Origin: Streptomyces sp. AM 2-1-1
GTDB taxonomy: Bacteria; Actinomycetota; Actinomycetes; Streptomycetales; Streptomycetaceae
NCBI RefSeq assembly: GCF_029167645.1
Contig: NZ_CP119147.1
Location: 248,001-312,000, forward strand
Reading direction: 5' to 3'
DNA: 64,000 bases
Shown here: in pieces, positions 44,698 through 52,846 of the stretch
Position numbering within the stretch: the first letter of the stretch is position 1
How the letters are laid out: the number at the start of each line of letters is the position of its first letter
Position numbers and translations under genes: made by a program
The notes under the pieces: generated by a model
The model's database searches: none
Seen by the model: only the letters and a program-made list of their open reading frames with translations
Told to the model about the DNA's origin: nothing

Positions 44698-45237
44698 TCA
44701 GGCACCCTGCTGGACCGGGCCGATGAGGGTGCCGGGGGCCACCTCGAGTGCGCCCTCGGCGAAGGAGGTCCCGGGGATCTCCCCGTCCGGAGCCCGGAGG
44801 GTGAACGACGCCTCGTCGGCCGAGGTGGCGCTCGCACCGCTGGGAACCCGGATGTCGAAGTGCACCGGCCGACCCGGGCCGAAGGTCGTCACGGCATCCT
44901 GAGCGCCGTGACGACCAGGGCTGACGCCGCTGTCCGAGCCGTGGTCCAGGAACCGCGTGCCGGTGGGCGACCCGGCCAGTTCGCACGGCGCGTACCCGCG
45001 CGGGGCGGTCAGGGTCACGCGGTAGTGACGGTGCCCCGCCGTACGGTCCGCCCCGGTGATCTTCGCGATGTGGTTGGCCGGGCGGCAGGCCGAGGGTGCG
45101 GCCCCGGTCACGGGCGCGGCCTGCACAGCTCCCGCGCCGGCACCGCCCGCCAGCACGGTGACGGCGGCTACGGCGGCTACGGCGGCTACGGCGGCTACGG
45201 CGAGAGAGACGGCACTCCGTCGGTCGGTACGCATCAT
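44698..45237 (-). CDS. Secreted DUF4232-type protein
   Basis: A 179-residue exported protein of unknown role resembling the actinobacterial DUF4232 family. After the signal peptide comes a mature domain starting ACRPANHIAKITG with a second Cys in GYAPCELAGSPTGTRF, probably disulfide-bonded, and beta-rich sequence ending LRAPDGEIPG...APGTLIG. AAGGAG precedes the ATG at 45237. The signal peptide contains an Ala-Ala-Val repeat encoded by a 9-bp tandem repeat (45163-45198). It is transcribed alone toward the PhoD operon. Confidence 0.75.
   Translation of the reverse strand: MMRTDRRSAVSLAVAAVAAVAAVAAVTVLAGGAGAGAVQAAPVTGAAPSACRPANHIAKITGADRTAGHRHYRVTLTAPRGYAPCELAGSPTGTRFLDHGSDSGVSPGRHGAQDAVTTFGPGRPVHFDIRVPSGASATSADEASFTLRAPDGEIPGTSFAEGALEVAPGTLIGPVQQGA
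45163..45198. repeat. Four tandem 9-bp repeats in signal peptide
   Basis: GGCGGCTAC repeated four times without change. It encodes Val-Ala-Ala units in the hydrophobic core of the DUF4232 protein's signal peptide. Gain or loss of a unit keeps the frame. Confidence 0.9.
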
Positions 45238-45481
45238 GAACGCTCCTTGCCTCGTGCACGGGCCTGGCGGGCACGCATCGCGCGCTCCGTCAGCACCCTG
45301 GTCGGCCCCATCCCTGCCCAACTCCGCCGCAGAAGTCACGGGGCGCACGGGTGGTGCGGGGCGACCGGACCGCAGCCGGGAGAACGCCTCACCAGAGGAG
45401 TGAGGGCGCACGGAGGGCTCGTTGACCATGAGACCCGCCCTTCTGCCGCCGACCCTCCCGAGGCGACGTGCGGGAAGTGTT

Positions 45482-46441
45482 TCAGTACCGGCCCGGTTTC
45501 ACCCCGCCGGCGGCGGGTCGGCGCAACTGGCGGGCCCACAGAGCCTTCTGGGCGAGCAGGGTGAGGGTTCCGGCGAGTGTGATGCCGCCGAGGTTGGCGA
45601 GGAGTTGCTGCGAGGACCCGATCGTCTGCGCGTAGTCGGAGTAGCTGAACGCCACCGCCGCGTTGGCCGCTGCGGGGACGGTCGTCACCGAGATGGTCAC
45701 CCCGATCAGCGCGGCCGACTTCGACGAGGTCAGCGACAGGGTGCCGGCGACGCCCGCCAGGAACGCCACCACGAACGACATCATGTCCGGCTGCCAGATG
45801 AAGGCGGTGTTGGGACGGTCACCTTCGACCATCGCCCGAGTGAACAGGCCGCAGGCGTCCATCAGCCACGCGAACCCGGCCGTCATCACCATCGCCGCCG
45901 CGAACCCGCCCACCAGGGCCACCAACGAGCGGGCCACCAGACGCGGCGCCCGTTGCACCAGAGCGGTGGAGACCCCCGCCAACGGGCCGAACTCGGGTCC
46001 CACCGCCATGGCGCCGACGATCAGGATCGCGTTGTCCAGCATGACACCGACGGCCGCCAGCATCGTGGCGATCGTCAGGAACGCCACGTACGTGATGCTG
46101 AACGTCGACTCCTCGTGGGTGACCTCCGTCAGCTCCTCCCACAGCACGGCGTCCGCACCCTCGCCCGGAGCCTGCTCCTCCGCCTCTTCGGCGTGCGCGG
46201 AGAGCGTCAGATCCAGGTTCTCCACCGTGATGGAGCCCGTGCGGTCGATGCCGAGCCCTCGCAGCCCGCCGATGAGCTCGTCCCCCGCCTCCCGGGCGAC
46301 GTCGCACAGCACCAGGTCACCGGCCGGGGAGCGGGCCGCGCCCGGCAGTACCGCGAGATGAGTGGTGCCGACACTGCCCTCCAGCAGGCTCAGCACCTCC
46401 TCCGTGCGGTCGGCCGGGACGATCAGACGCAGATGCAACAC
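45482..46441 (-). CDS. DUF389 membrane protein
   Basis: A 319-residue protein of the DUF389 / TIGR00341 family. A cytoplasmic ferredoxin-like N-terminal domain (LHLRLIVPADRTEEVLSLLEG) precedes about six transmembrane helices with the family hallmark IVGAMAVGPEFGPLAGVSTAL and a later SLTSSKSAALIGVTISVTTVPAAAN. Function is unknown and a transport role has been proposed for the family. The GTG at 46441 follows GGGAGGG eight bases upstream. It is divergent from the TPR gene. Confidence 0.88.
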   Translation of the reverse strand: MLHLRLIVPADRTEEVLSLLEGSVGTTHLAVLPGAARSPAGDLVLCDVAREAGDELIGGLRGLGIDRTGSITVENLDLTLSAHAEEAEEQAPGEGADAVLWEELTEVTHEESTFSITYVAFLTIATMLAAVGVMLDNAILIVGAMAVGPEFGPLAGVSTALVQRAPRLVARSLVALVGGFAAAMVMTAGFAWLMDACGLFTRAMVEGDRPNTAFIWQPDMMSFVVAFLAGVAGTLSLTSSKSAALIGVTISVTTVPAAANAAVAFSYSDYAQTIGSSQQLLANLGGITLAGTLTLLAQKALWARQLRRPAAGGVKPGRY

Positions 46442-46808
46442 GGAGAAACCCTCCCAAGGACGGCCGTCGCGACGGGGGCGGTCGGGTCCGTCACAGTGTG
46501 CGCAGCGACAGCCGCTGGTCCTTGTGGTCCGGGCTCTTGCGCAGCACCAGGGTGGCACGTCCTCGCGAAGGGGCGACGGCTCCCCCGGCGGTGACGCGAC
46601 GGGCGGACGAGGTCACGGCCACGCCCTCCTCGTCCGGACGCCTCCCGTCATGCCCCGCACCTCACCGAACGTCCGGCGGCGTCGCCGCGAGCCCGCCGTA
46701 CACCCCCGGCCAATTTGGTGGAATTTTCAACGACAGAGGTGGGTTGTCGCGATCACACGGGCGGGAGACCGGGAACGGCCTCTTCGCCGGCGGCAGAGGA
46801 GGAAGCAG
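46442..46808. other. Divergent intergenic region, no gene seen
   Basis: Promoter space for the DUF389 and TPR genes. No supported coding frame. A comparatively AT-rich patch at 46710-46740 probably belongs to the TPR promoter. Confidence 0.5.
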
Positions 46809-47162
46809 ATGGACCAGGGCTACTACGAGTTCGGCACGGCCGCCGACCGGTGGAACCGCGCGGAGATGTTCTTCGACGCCAAGGAGTACCTGACGGCGGC
46901 GCGCATCCTCGGTGGGCTCGTGGAGGAGGTTCCCGAGCAGGTGGCCCCGCGGCTGCTGCTCGCCCGGGCCTACTACCACTCGGCGCGGCTCGGGAAGGCC
47001 GAGGCGGAGCTGCGGACCGTGCTGGAGCGCGACCCCGTCGAGGACTACGCCCGGCTGCTCCTCGGACGCACGCTGGAGCGCCAGGGGCGGCACGAGGAGG
47101 CCAAGCCGCACCTGCGGATGGCCGCCGCGCTGAACGGCGATTTCCCCGGCGCCGACGACTGA
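46809..47162 (+). CDS. Small tetratricopeptide-repeat protein
   Basis: A 117-residue soluble protein made almost wholly of TPR helices: AEMFFDAKEYLTAARILGGL, PRLLLARAYYHSARLGKAEAEL and ARLLLGRTLERQGRHEEAKPHLRMA. Such proteins mediate protein contacts, and the partner here is unknown. GAGGAGGAAG precedes the ATG at 46809. It is monocistronic and ends in a hairpin shared with the cbtA side. Confidence 0.87.
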   Translation: MDQGYYEFGTAADRWNRAEMFFDAKEYLTAARILGGLVEEVPEQVAPRLLLARAYYHSARLGKAEAELRTVLERDPVEDYARLLLGRTLERQGRHEEAKPHLRMAAALNGDFPGADD

Positions 47163-47218
47163 CGGCCGGGCCTGTCGGGGAGTGAACCGTCGGCAGGTAC
47201 CGTCGCGGCGTGCGGGAC

Positions 47219-47253
47219 GTGTGCGGCCGGAGAGGACTTCTCCGGCCGCACAC
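47219..47253. terminator. Shared terminator, TPR gene / cbtA
   Basis: A perfect 15-bp inverted repeat (47219-47233 with 47239-47253), 5-base loop, between convergent genes. Confidence 0.9.
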
Positions 47254-47260
47254 GCACACG

Positions 47261-48046
47261 TCAGCCGACCACCCCGGCGGGCCGGGGAGCACTCTCCCGG
47301 GTGGCCGCGCCCCGTTCCCGCGAGGGGAGGAGGAGCCGTTCGGTGAGGGCGCCGAAGACCAGCCCGAAGCTCACCCAGAGGGTGGCCTGGACGGCGAGGG
47401 TGGAGAGCCGGAACTCCCAGAGCAGGCTCGCCGGGAAGTCCGCGCCCACCTCGTCGAACGACGGCAGGAACACATAGGCGAGCCCGATCAGCACGACGTA
47501 TCCGGCGGACGCGGCGATCGTCGCGTTCCAGTTGCCGAGGCGCGGTGCGAGCCTCCTCCCGCCGATCACGGCGGCGACGGCGAGCAGCACGCTGAGCACC
47601 ACCATGAGGAAGAACAGGCCGGTACGTTGCCCGATGGTGTCCGGGTCGCCCACGGCCGGCGGGTTGGCCGGATATTTGAGGAACGGTACGACGTACACGG
47701 AGAGCAGCGCCGCCCCCGCGACCAGGGCCGCGGTGGCCCGGGGGCCGAAGGCGCCGATGCGGCCGAGGGCATAGCAGAAGACGAGTGCCGCGATGCCGCC
47801 GACGGCGACGCCGAAGACGAGGATGCCGGTGGCGAGACCGCCGGTGGCCTGCATCGTGCGGCTGACCAACTCCTCACCGCCGTGGTGGTCGTGGCTGTGA
47901 ACGTGGCTGTGGGCCTCCTCCAGGGCGATGGCCGCGTCCACGCGCGACTCACCGAGGAAGTAGGCGACGAGGAGCGCCGCGGCGCCCGCGACAAGGCCCG
48001 CGAGCATGCCGCGGAGCAGGAGCGCTCGAACGGATAGGGAGTTCAT
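47261..48046 (-). CDS. cbtA: Cobalt transporter subunit CbtA
   Basis: A 261-residue membrane protein of the CbtA family, thought to import cobalt for cobalamin synthesis. About six hydrophobic segments. Between the first two is a His cluster, EEAHSHVHSHDHHGGEE, a likely metal-binding loop. Other segments (PFLKYPANPPAVGDPDTIGQ) match the family. It is 21 bases downstream of cbtB and under the same B12 riboswitch, so it is repressed when cobalamin is plentiful. Confidence 0.93.
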   Translation of the reverse strand: MNSLSVRALLLRGMLAGLVAGAAALLVAYFLGESRVDAAIALEEAHSHVHSHDHHGGEELVSRTMQATGGLATGILVFGVAVGGIAALVFCYALGRIGAFGPRATAALVAGAALLSVYVVPFLKYPANPPAVGDPDTIGQRTGLFFLMVVLSVLLAVAAVIGGRRLAPRLGNWNATIAASAGYVVLIGLAYVFLPSFDEVGADFPASLLWEFRLSTLAVQATLWVSFGLVFGALTERLLLPSRERGAATRESAPRPAGVVG

Positions 48047-48067
48047 GGAGTTCGGTTTCCCCGTGTC

Positions 48068-48283
48068 CTAGTGGCAGGGGAAGCCGAGGAGGTGACGGCC
48101 GTCGTGGAGCCACTCGTGCACGGCCTCGCCGGAGATGAGCGAGGTAGCTCCCTGCTCGGCGCCGACGAAGTACAGCAGGACGAGCATGAGAACGCCGAAG
48201 AAGACGGCCCACGGGGCGATCGCCTTCAGCGAGAGGGGGGTGACGGCGGGTACGCCGGTTGCGGGTGCGGCAGTATGTGCCAT
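48068..48283 (-). CDS. cbtB: Cobalt transporter subunit CbtB
   Basis: A 71-residue CbtB protein: one transmembrane helix (IAPWAVFFGVLMLVLLYFVG) and the conserved His-rich end HEWLHDGRHLLGFPCH, a metal-binding tail. AGGAGG lies seven bases before the ATG. It is the first gene of cbtBA. The B12 riboswitch at 48329-48419 lies in its leader. Confidence 0.95.
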   Translation of the reverse strand: MAHTAAPATGVPAVTPLSLKAIAPWAVFFGVLMLVLLYFVGAEQGATSLISGEAVHEWLHDGRHLLGFPCH

Positions 48284-48328
48284 GGCAGAACCTCCTGGGG
48301 GAACACGCGTCCCGATCGTGGTGCCTGA

Positions 48329-48419
48329 GACGACGGTGCTGGGTCTGACTTCCCGCGGTTACGGGTTCACAGTGGCGCGACCGTGCCGGATTCTCACCGG
48401 ACTTCCGTGCTCCGTCGTC
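48329..48419 (-). ncRNA. Cobalamin (B12) riboswitch upstream of cbtBA
   Basis: Read leftward, the outer stem is GACGACGG (48419-48412) with CCGTCGTC (48336-48329). Inside is the B12 core: GGAAGTCCGGTGAGAATCCG, then GGCACGGTCGCGCCACTGTGA, and later GGGAAGTCAGACCC. At about 90 nt between the closing stems it is compact, like class II adenosylcobalamin riboswitches. The distance to the cbtB ribosome site is about 30 bases, which fits control of translation or termination. It should switch cobalt uptake off when cobalamin is abundant. Confidence 0.93.
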
Positions 48420-48530
48420 ATGCTGGTCAGACCATAGCGCCTGTGTTCGGGGGCCGCCATGGTGCGATGTGCCGGTCGATCCCCAACGTACCCATGGGGA
48501 ATGGGCGTTGAGCGAGAGGAAATGGACGGA

Positions 48531-49169
48531 ATGACGCTGCGGGTGACGTTCCTCTCACCGGCTCCGGGGCCGGCGCTGCGCGAGGCGAGGTTCGCGGGCG
48601 CCGACGACGGCGAGGCCGGGGACGGTGCACGTCCGATCGATCCCGCGGGCGAGCGCCGTGCCCGTGCCGCCGCTTCGGCGGTCCCGGACGCCGGGCGCCA
48701 CCTGTCGGGTCCCTCGCAACGCTGTCTGCGTACGGCGCGGGCGCTCGGAGTGAGGCCCGTCCCCGAACCGGTCCTGCACGACTGGGACATGGGGCGGTGG
48801 CGGGGGCGGAGGCTGGCGGAGGTGTCCGCCGGCGAACCGGAGGGCGTCGCGGCCTGGCTCGGTGATCCCGCGGCGGCGCCGCACGGGGGCGAGTCCCTGC
48901 ACGGCCTGCTCGGACGCGTGGGCGGCTGGCTGGACTCGCTCGCCGGGGCGGACGGCGCGAGTGAGGGGGACGGGCGGGTCCTGGTGGTCGCGGAACCCGC
49001 CGTCGTCCGCGCGGCGGTCGTACACGCGGTGGCCCTTCCCCCGGCGGCGTTCTGGCGCCTCGACGTGGCGCCCCTCTCCCTCGTCGCCCTCACCGGGCGG
49101 GCGGGCCGGTGGAACCTGACGCTGGGCGCCCCGCTCCCGGGCTCCGGCGGCGCGGCGGCCCGCGCGTAG
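48531..49169 (+). CDS. Histidine-phosphatase-fold protein lacking catalytic histidines
   Basis: A 212-residue protein that aligns with the phosphoglycerate-mutase/CobC-like superfamily: SQRCLRTARALGV, LHDWDMGRWRGRRLAEVSAG and HGGESLHGLLGRVGGWLDSL are the usual landmarks. The N-terminal RHG is replaced by SPAPGPALREARF, and the late VxTHGGxxR by VVAEPAVVRAAV, so both catalytic His are missing. It is divergent from cbtBA and its riboswitch, so a role in cobalt/cobalamin handling is possible. The ATG at 48531 is ten bases after AGAGGA; the ATG at 48522 is too close to that site. Confidence 0.72.
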   Translation: MTLRVTFLSPAPGPALREARFAGADDGEAGDGARPIDPAGERRARAAASAVPDAGRHLSGPSQRCLRTARALGVRPVPEPVLHDWDMGRWRGRRLAEVSAGEPEGVAAWLGDPAAAPHGGESLHGLLGRVGGWLDSLAGADGASEGDGRVLVVAEPAVVRAAVVHAVALPPAAFWRLDVAPLSLVALTGRAGRWNLTLGAPLPGSGGAAARA

Positions 49170-49232
49170 GACGGACCGGCCCTGCCCGAGCCTCCCTCCG
49201 GAGAGCGGTCGGAGCAGCCGGTGCGAGAAGGT

Positions 49233-50444
49233 TCAGCGCCGGTCGCCGGCCAGGTCAGAGGGGCGCCCCTCGGACGACTTCCTGGTCGCGGCGATCTGCG
49301 GTGCGGTGGATGCCCGCGAGGGCGTCGCAGCCGCCTTCCGACCGGGGGTGGAGAGTTGCTGTGCGGGGCCGGGCACGGAGGCCGCCCGCCGCGACGGCGT
49401 ACCCGCTGCGGTCTGCGGGGCCGCGGCGTCCTTGACGGGTTTACGGCGTACGCCGGTACGCGGCGCGGGTGCGGAGTGGACCGGTACGCGCAGCAGCGCC
49501 AGCACCGCGAGGGCGGCGCCCGCCGGCACGGCCAGGCCGACCGCGGGGTGGATCACCCCGGTGTGGATGAGGGTGCCGGTGGACGCGCAGGCCGCCGTCG
49601 TCAGGATCATGGTGACCGCCGCTCCCCTGGGCGTCAGGCGCAGGCGGCGGAGCCGGTGCACCGCGTGGTCCTGGGCCTCTGCCAGGAAGGACCGGCCCGC
49701 CTTCTTCCGGGACAGCAGGACGAGGACCAGATCGGCGAGCGTCATCGTCATCAGCACGGGGACCGACACCCACGCGGCGCTCCCGTCGGGGGCCTCGGAG
49801 AGCACCAGCAGGGCTGCGCCGGAGAGGAGGAAGCCGGTGTACTGCGAGCCGCAGGAGCCGTAATAGACGCGCGCGGGCGGCCAGTTGTACGGCATCACGC
49901 CGAGAACCGAGGCGCCGGCCACGGCGAGCAGCAGCACGGCACCGGGGTGGTGGTCGACGGCGGCGCAGGCGAGCAGTCCGGCGGCGAGGACCACGGTCAC
50001 TCCGGCCGCCGTGCCGTCCGAGCCCTCCAGCAGTTGCAGGGCGTGGGTGAGGAGCACCATGAGGACGGCTCCGCCCACTGCCGCCACCGGGGAAAGCCCG
50101 GAGAACGCGGCGACGAGTGCCGCCAGGACGGTGCGCAGGACGAGTTCCGTCCGGGCACCGACCGGGCGCACCTCCTTCACCAGTCCGAGTACCGCGACCG
50201 CGGCGGACGCGGTGAGCAGGAAGCGCACGCCCGCGCCGGGTTCGGGAAGGCCCAGGCGGGGGGCGGCCACCATCACGCCGGTGGTCGCCAGGACGACGGC
50301 GACACCGGCGCCGACGGTCCGCCGGGGCCCTCGGCGGCCGCCTTTCGCCGCGATGACCGGGGCGAGCCCGCGGACGACCGCGGTGAGTGCCACGGTGATC
50401 ACCAGCGCGACCGCCCCGGAGATGATGACGCCGACCACGTTCAC
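49233..50444 (-). CDS. MraY/WecA-like membrane phospho-sugar transferase, degenerate
   Basis: A 403-residue multi-spanning protein with the layout of polyprenyl-phosphate GlcNAc-1-P transferases (about ten helices, TMs through residue 310). The expected Asp motifs are altered: the DDxxD region reads LGLVKEVRP, NxxNxxDGxDGLA reads LQLLEGSDGTAAG, and NFxPAxxFMGDxGS reads YNWPPARVYYGSCGS. The Asp thought to be catalytic is therefore absent. The C-terminal 90 residues are Ala/Pro/Arg-rich and disordered. It may be inactive or have changed chemistry. The GTG at 50444 follows GGAAAGG. Confidence 0.75.
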   Translation of the reverse strand: MNVVGVIISGAVALVITVALTAVVRGLAPVIAAKGGRRGPRRTVGAGVAVVLATTGVMVAAPRLGLPEPGAGVRFLLTASAAVAVLGLVKEVRPVGARTELVLRTVLAALVAAFSGLSPVAAVGGAVLMVLLTHALQLLEGSDGTAAGVTVVLAAGLLACAAVDHHPGAVLLLAVAGASVLGVMPYNWPPARVYYGSCGSQYTGFLLSGAALLVLSEAPDGSAAWVSVPVLMTMTLADLVLVLLSRKKAGRSFLAEAQDHAVHRLRRLRLTPRGAAVTMILTTAACASTGTLIHTGVIHPAVGLAVPAGAALAVLALLRVPVHSAPAPRTGVRRKPVKDAAAPQTAAGTPSRRAASVPGPAQQLSTPGRKAAATPSRASTAPQIAATRKSSEGRPSDLAGDRR

Positions 50445-50796
50445 CTGCTCTGCCTTTCCTCGTTCCTGGCCCCGTGGCGTCGTCCGCCGCCGGGAGCCCC
50501 CGCACGGCACTCCCGGAACGCGCGACCGGGCGGCACACCGCGCCACCCGAGTGGAGTCGTTCCACAACCTAAGGTGCACATGTAGTGATATGCCCCAAAT
50601 AACACGCAGAGGGACATTTTGATTGGAGTTCGAGGAAAACCGAACAGGTGGGCAGCGGACGGGAGGTCCACCGTGTCCGGTCGGCCGACAGGGGCGTGAG
50701 GCGTACGCGGCCCCGTACGTCAGCCCGCGAGAGGCAGGCACGGCAAGAACGCTTGCACCGGCGGGAACGGCGGGAACGGCCGAGAGCGACGGTGCG
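50445..50796. other. Intergenic region, no gene seen
   Basis: Includes the promoter of the leftward membrane protein, with an AT-rich stretch at 50575-50625 (ATAACACGCAGAGGGAC). Short GGGAACGG repeats occur at 50762-50780. Confidence 0.5.
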
Positions 50797-50817
50797 GGCC
50801 CCAGATCGCCTGGGGCC
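50797..50817 (-). terminator. Terminator of AhpD-like gene
   Basis: A perfect 8-bp GGCCCCAG/CTGGGGCC stem with 5-base loop, just beyond the leftward stop at 50825. Confidence 0.65.
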
Positions 50818-50824
50818 GGTGGTG

Positions 50825-51313
50825 TCACTGCGCCGGAACGGCTCGCACCGGGTGCTTGCTCATGATGGACACCCGGTTGAAGGCGTTGATGGCGACGGCC
50901 ACCCAGATCACCGCTGCGATCTCGTCCTCGGAGAGGGCGGACCGGGCCAGAGCGTAGGAGGTCTCCTGCAGCTGGGCGTCGGCGGGCCGGGTGGCCGCCT
51001 CCGCGAGGGCGAGGGCGGCTCGTTCCTGGGCGGTGAACACCTCGGTGTCGCGCCAGGCGGCCAGTACCCCCAGGCGCCGGGTCGTGTCGCCGGCGCGGAG
51101 GGCGGCCCGGGTGTGGACGTCCAGGCAGTACGCGCAGCCGTTGATCTGGGAGACCCGGAGGTTGACCAGTTCCACCAGGGTCCGGCTCAGCCCGGCCTTC
51201 TCCGCGGTGGCGCGCACCGCTTCGGAGGTCGCGACCAGCGCGCGGTAGGCCGCCGGGCTCTGCTTGTCGATGTACACCCGTCGCTTCTCCTGTGCCGTCT
51301 CGGCGCCGCTCAC
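50825..51313 (-). CDS. Carboxymuconolactone decarboxylase / AhpD-like protein
   Basis: A 162-residue CMD-family protein. The redox motif is NGCAYCLDVHTRAALRAG, with Cys-x-x-Cys and the downstream His, as in AhpD-like alkylhydroperoxidases that reduce peroxides with thiol partners. The GTG at 51313 has GAGGAGACC at ideal spacing. An ATG at 51391 would overlap the divergent pirin gene and add low-complexity sequence. It is divergent from a pirin-GNAT fusion with 76 bases between starts, so common redox-linked control is plausible. Confidence 0.9.
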   Translation of the reverse strand: MSGAETAQEKRRVYIDKQSPAAYRALVATSEAVRATAEKAGLSRTLVELVNLRVSQINGCAYCLDVHTRAALRAGDTTRRLGVLAAWRDTEVFTAQERAALALAEAATRPADAQLQETSYALARSALSEDEIAAVIWVAVAINAFNRVSIMSKHPVRAVPAQ

Positions 51314-51389
51314 CCTGGTCTCCTCACCGGGGCGCGTCGCCCCTTCCACCTCTCCGTGCGCCCGGGCGGACGACGGCTTACCATCGAGC

Positions 51390-52778
51390 ATGATCGTTGA
51401 ACATGAAAGCACCTCCGGCGGGGGCCCCGTTCCCGGGGAGAGCGGCGTCGCCCCTGACCGGCACACGCGGCCCCCCGGCGCCGAAGGGCCCGGCGCCGCG
51501 GCGGAGCCCGCCCCCCGCGTGGACGTGCTCACGGCGCGGGACGTACCCCTCGGCGGCCCCCGGGCCATGACGGTGCGGCGCACGCTGCCGCAGAAGGCGC
51601 GCACCCTCATCGGCGCCTGGTGCTTCATCGACCACTACGGACCGGACGACGTCGCCCGCACGGGCGGCATGGACGTGGCTCCCCATCCGCACATCGGTCT
51701 GCAGACGGTCAGCTGGCTCTTCAGCGGGGAGATCGAGCACCGCGACAGTCTGGGCAGCCACGCCTTCGTACGCCCGGGCGAGCTCAACCTCATGACCGGC
51801 GGCCGCGGGATCAGCCACACCGAGGTCTCCACACCGGACACGGCCGTGCTGCACGGGGTGCAGTTGTGGGTGGCGCTCCCCGACGCACACCGGCACGCCG
51901 ACCGCGACTTCCGGCACCACGCGCCCGAGCCCGTCGTCGTCGACGGTGCCGTGCTCCGGGTGTTCCTCGGGTCCCTGGCCGGGGACACCTCTCCGGTCCC
52001 GACGTTCACGCCGCTGCTCGGCGCGGAACTCGTCCTCGCTCCCGGCGCGAGCGTCACCCTGAAGACGGACCACGCCTTCGAGCACGGCCTCCTCGTGGAC
52101 CGGGGGAACGTCCGCCTCGGTGAAACCCTCCTGAGTCCGGCCGAGTTGGGATACGTCGGCCCGGGGAACGGCAGCATGACCCTGACCAACGAATCGGACG
52201 TGCCCGCGCGGGCGGTGCTGGTCGGCGGTGTTCCCTTCGGGGAGAAGATCGTCATGTGGTGGAACTTCGTGGGCCGTACCCACGAGGACATCGTCGAGGC
52301 GCGCGAGGAGTGGGAGGCCGCGTCGGACCGCTTCGGCCACGTCGACGGCTACCCCGGAAACCGGATCCCCGCCCCCTTGCTCCCGAACGCCACCCTCGCC
52401 CCGCGAGGCAACCCCTCTCCCAGCGAAAGGCTTCCCATGACCCCGTCAGGCGCCACTCCGAGCGTCCAGCGCGTCGACGCCAGGCACCGTTACGAGATCC
52501 ACGTCGACGGTGTGCGCGCGGGACTCACCGCGTACCGCGACCGTGGCGACCAGCGGGTCTTCTTCCACACCGAGATCGACGAGGCCTTCGCCGGCCAGGG
52601 TCTGGCATCCCTTCTGGTGGAGCAGGCACTCGGCGACGTACGGGCCTCGGGGAAGCGGATCGTGCCGGTCTGCCCCTACGTGGCGAAGTTCCTCACGAAG
52701 CACGAGGAGTTCGCGGACATCAGCGACCCGGTCACCCCGGAGGTCCTGGAGTGGCTGGAATCGGCGCGCTCCCACTGA
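51390..52778 (+). CDS. Pirin fused in frame to a small GNAT-like acetyltransferase
   Basis: A 462-residue protein with two parts. Residues about 45-335 are a pirin (bicupin): VAPHPHIGLQTVSWLFSGEIEHRDSLG with metal-binding His, then RPGELNLMTGGRGISHTE, and PFGEKIVMWWNFVGRTHEDI. Residues about 350-462 are a YidJ/Acetyltransf_CG domain: YEIHVDGVRAGLTAYRDRGD, FFHTEIDEAFAGQGLASLLV and VPVCPYVAKFLTKHEEF. The linker is only about 15 residues and contains Met at 52438 preceded by GCGAAAGG, as if a second gene once started there and the pirin stop was lost. It starts at the ATG at 51390. Confidence 0.85.
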   Translation: MIVEHESTSGGGPVPGESGVAPDRHTRPPGAEGPGAAAEPAPRVDVLTARDVPLGGPRAMTVRRTLPQKARTLIGAWCFIDHYGPDDVARTGGMDVAPHPHIGLQTVSWLFSGEIEHRDSLGSHAFVRPGELNLMTGGRGISHTEVSTPDTAVLHGVQLWVALPDAHRHADRDFRHHAPEPVVVDGAVLRVFLGSLAGDTSPVPTFTPLLGAELVLAPGASVTLKTDHAFEHGLLVDRGNVRLGETLLSPAELGYVGPGNGSMTLTNESDVPARAVLVGGVPFGEKIVMWWNFVGRTHEDIVEAREEWEAASDRFGHVDGYPGNRIPAPLLPNATLAPRGNPSPSERLPMTPSGATPSVQRVDARHRYEIHVDGVRAGLTAYRDRGDQRVFFHTEIDEAFAGQGLASLLVEQALGDVRASGKRIVPVCPYVAKFLTKHEEFADISDPVTPEVLEWLESARSH

Positions 52779-52795
52779 TTCCGCCCGCCGCGGAA

Positions 52796-52835
52796 CCGAC
52801 GCGCCCCGCTCTCCAGGGCCTTCCGGGCGCGTCGG
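52796..52835. terminator. Shared terminator, pirin-GNAT / GH43
   Basis: An 11-bp perfect stem (52796-52806 with 52825-52835) with a long loop between convergent genes. Confidence 0.6.
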
Positions 52836-52846
52836 GCGGAGCGGAC

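Noticed and set aside
45163..45198. CRISPR-like or satellite repeat
   Set aside because: Nine-base uninterrupted units without spacers, inside a signal-peptide coding sequence.
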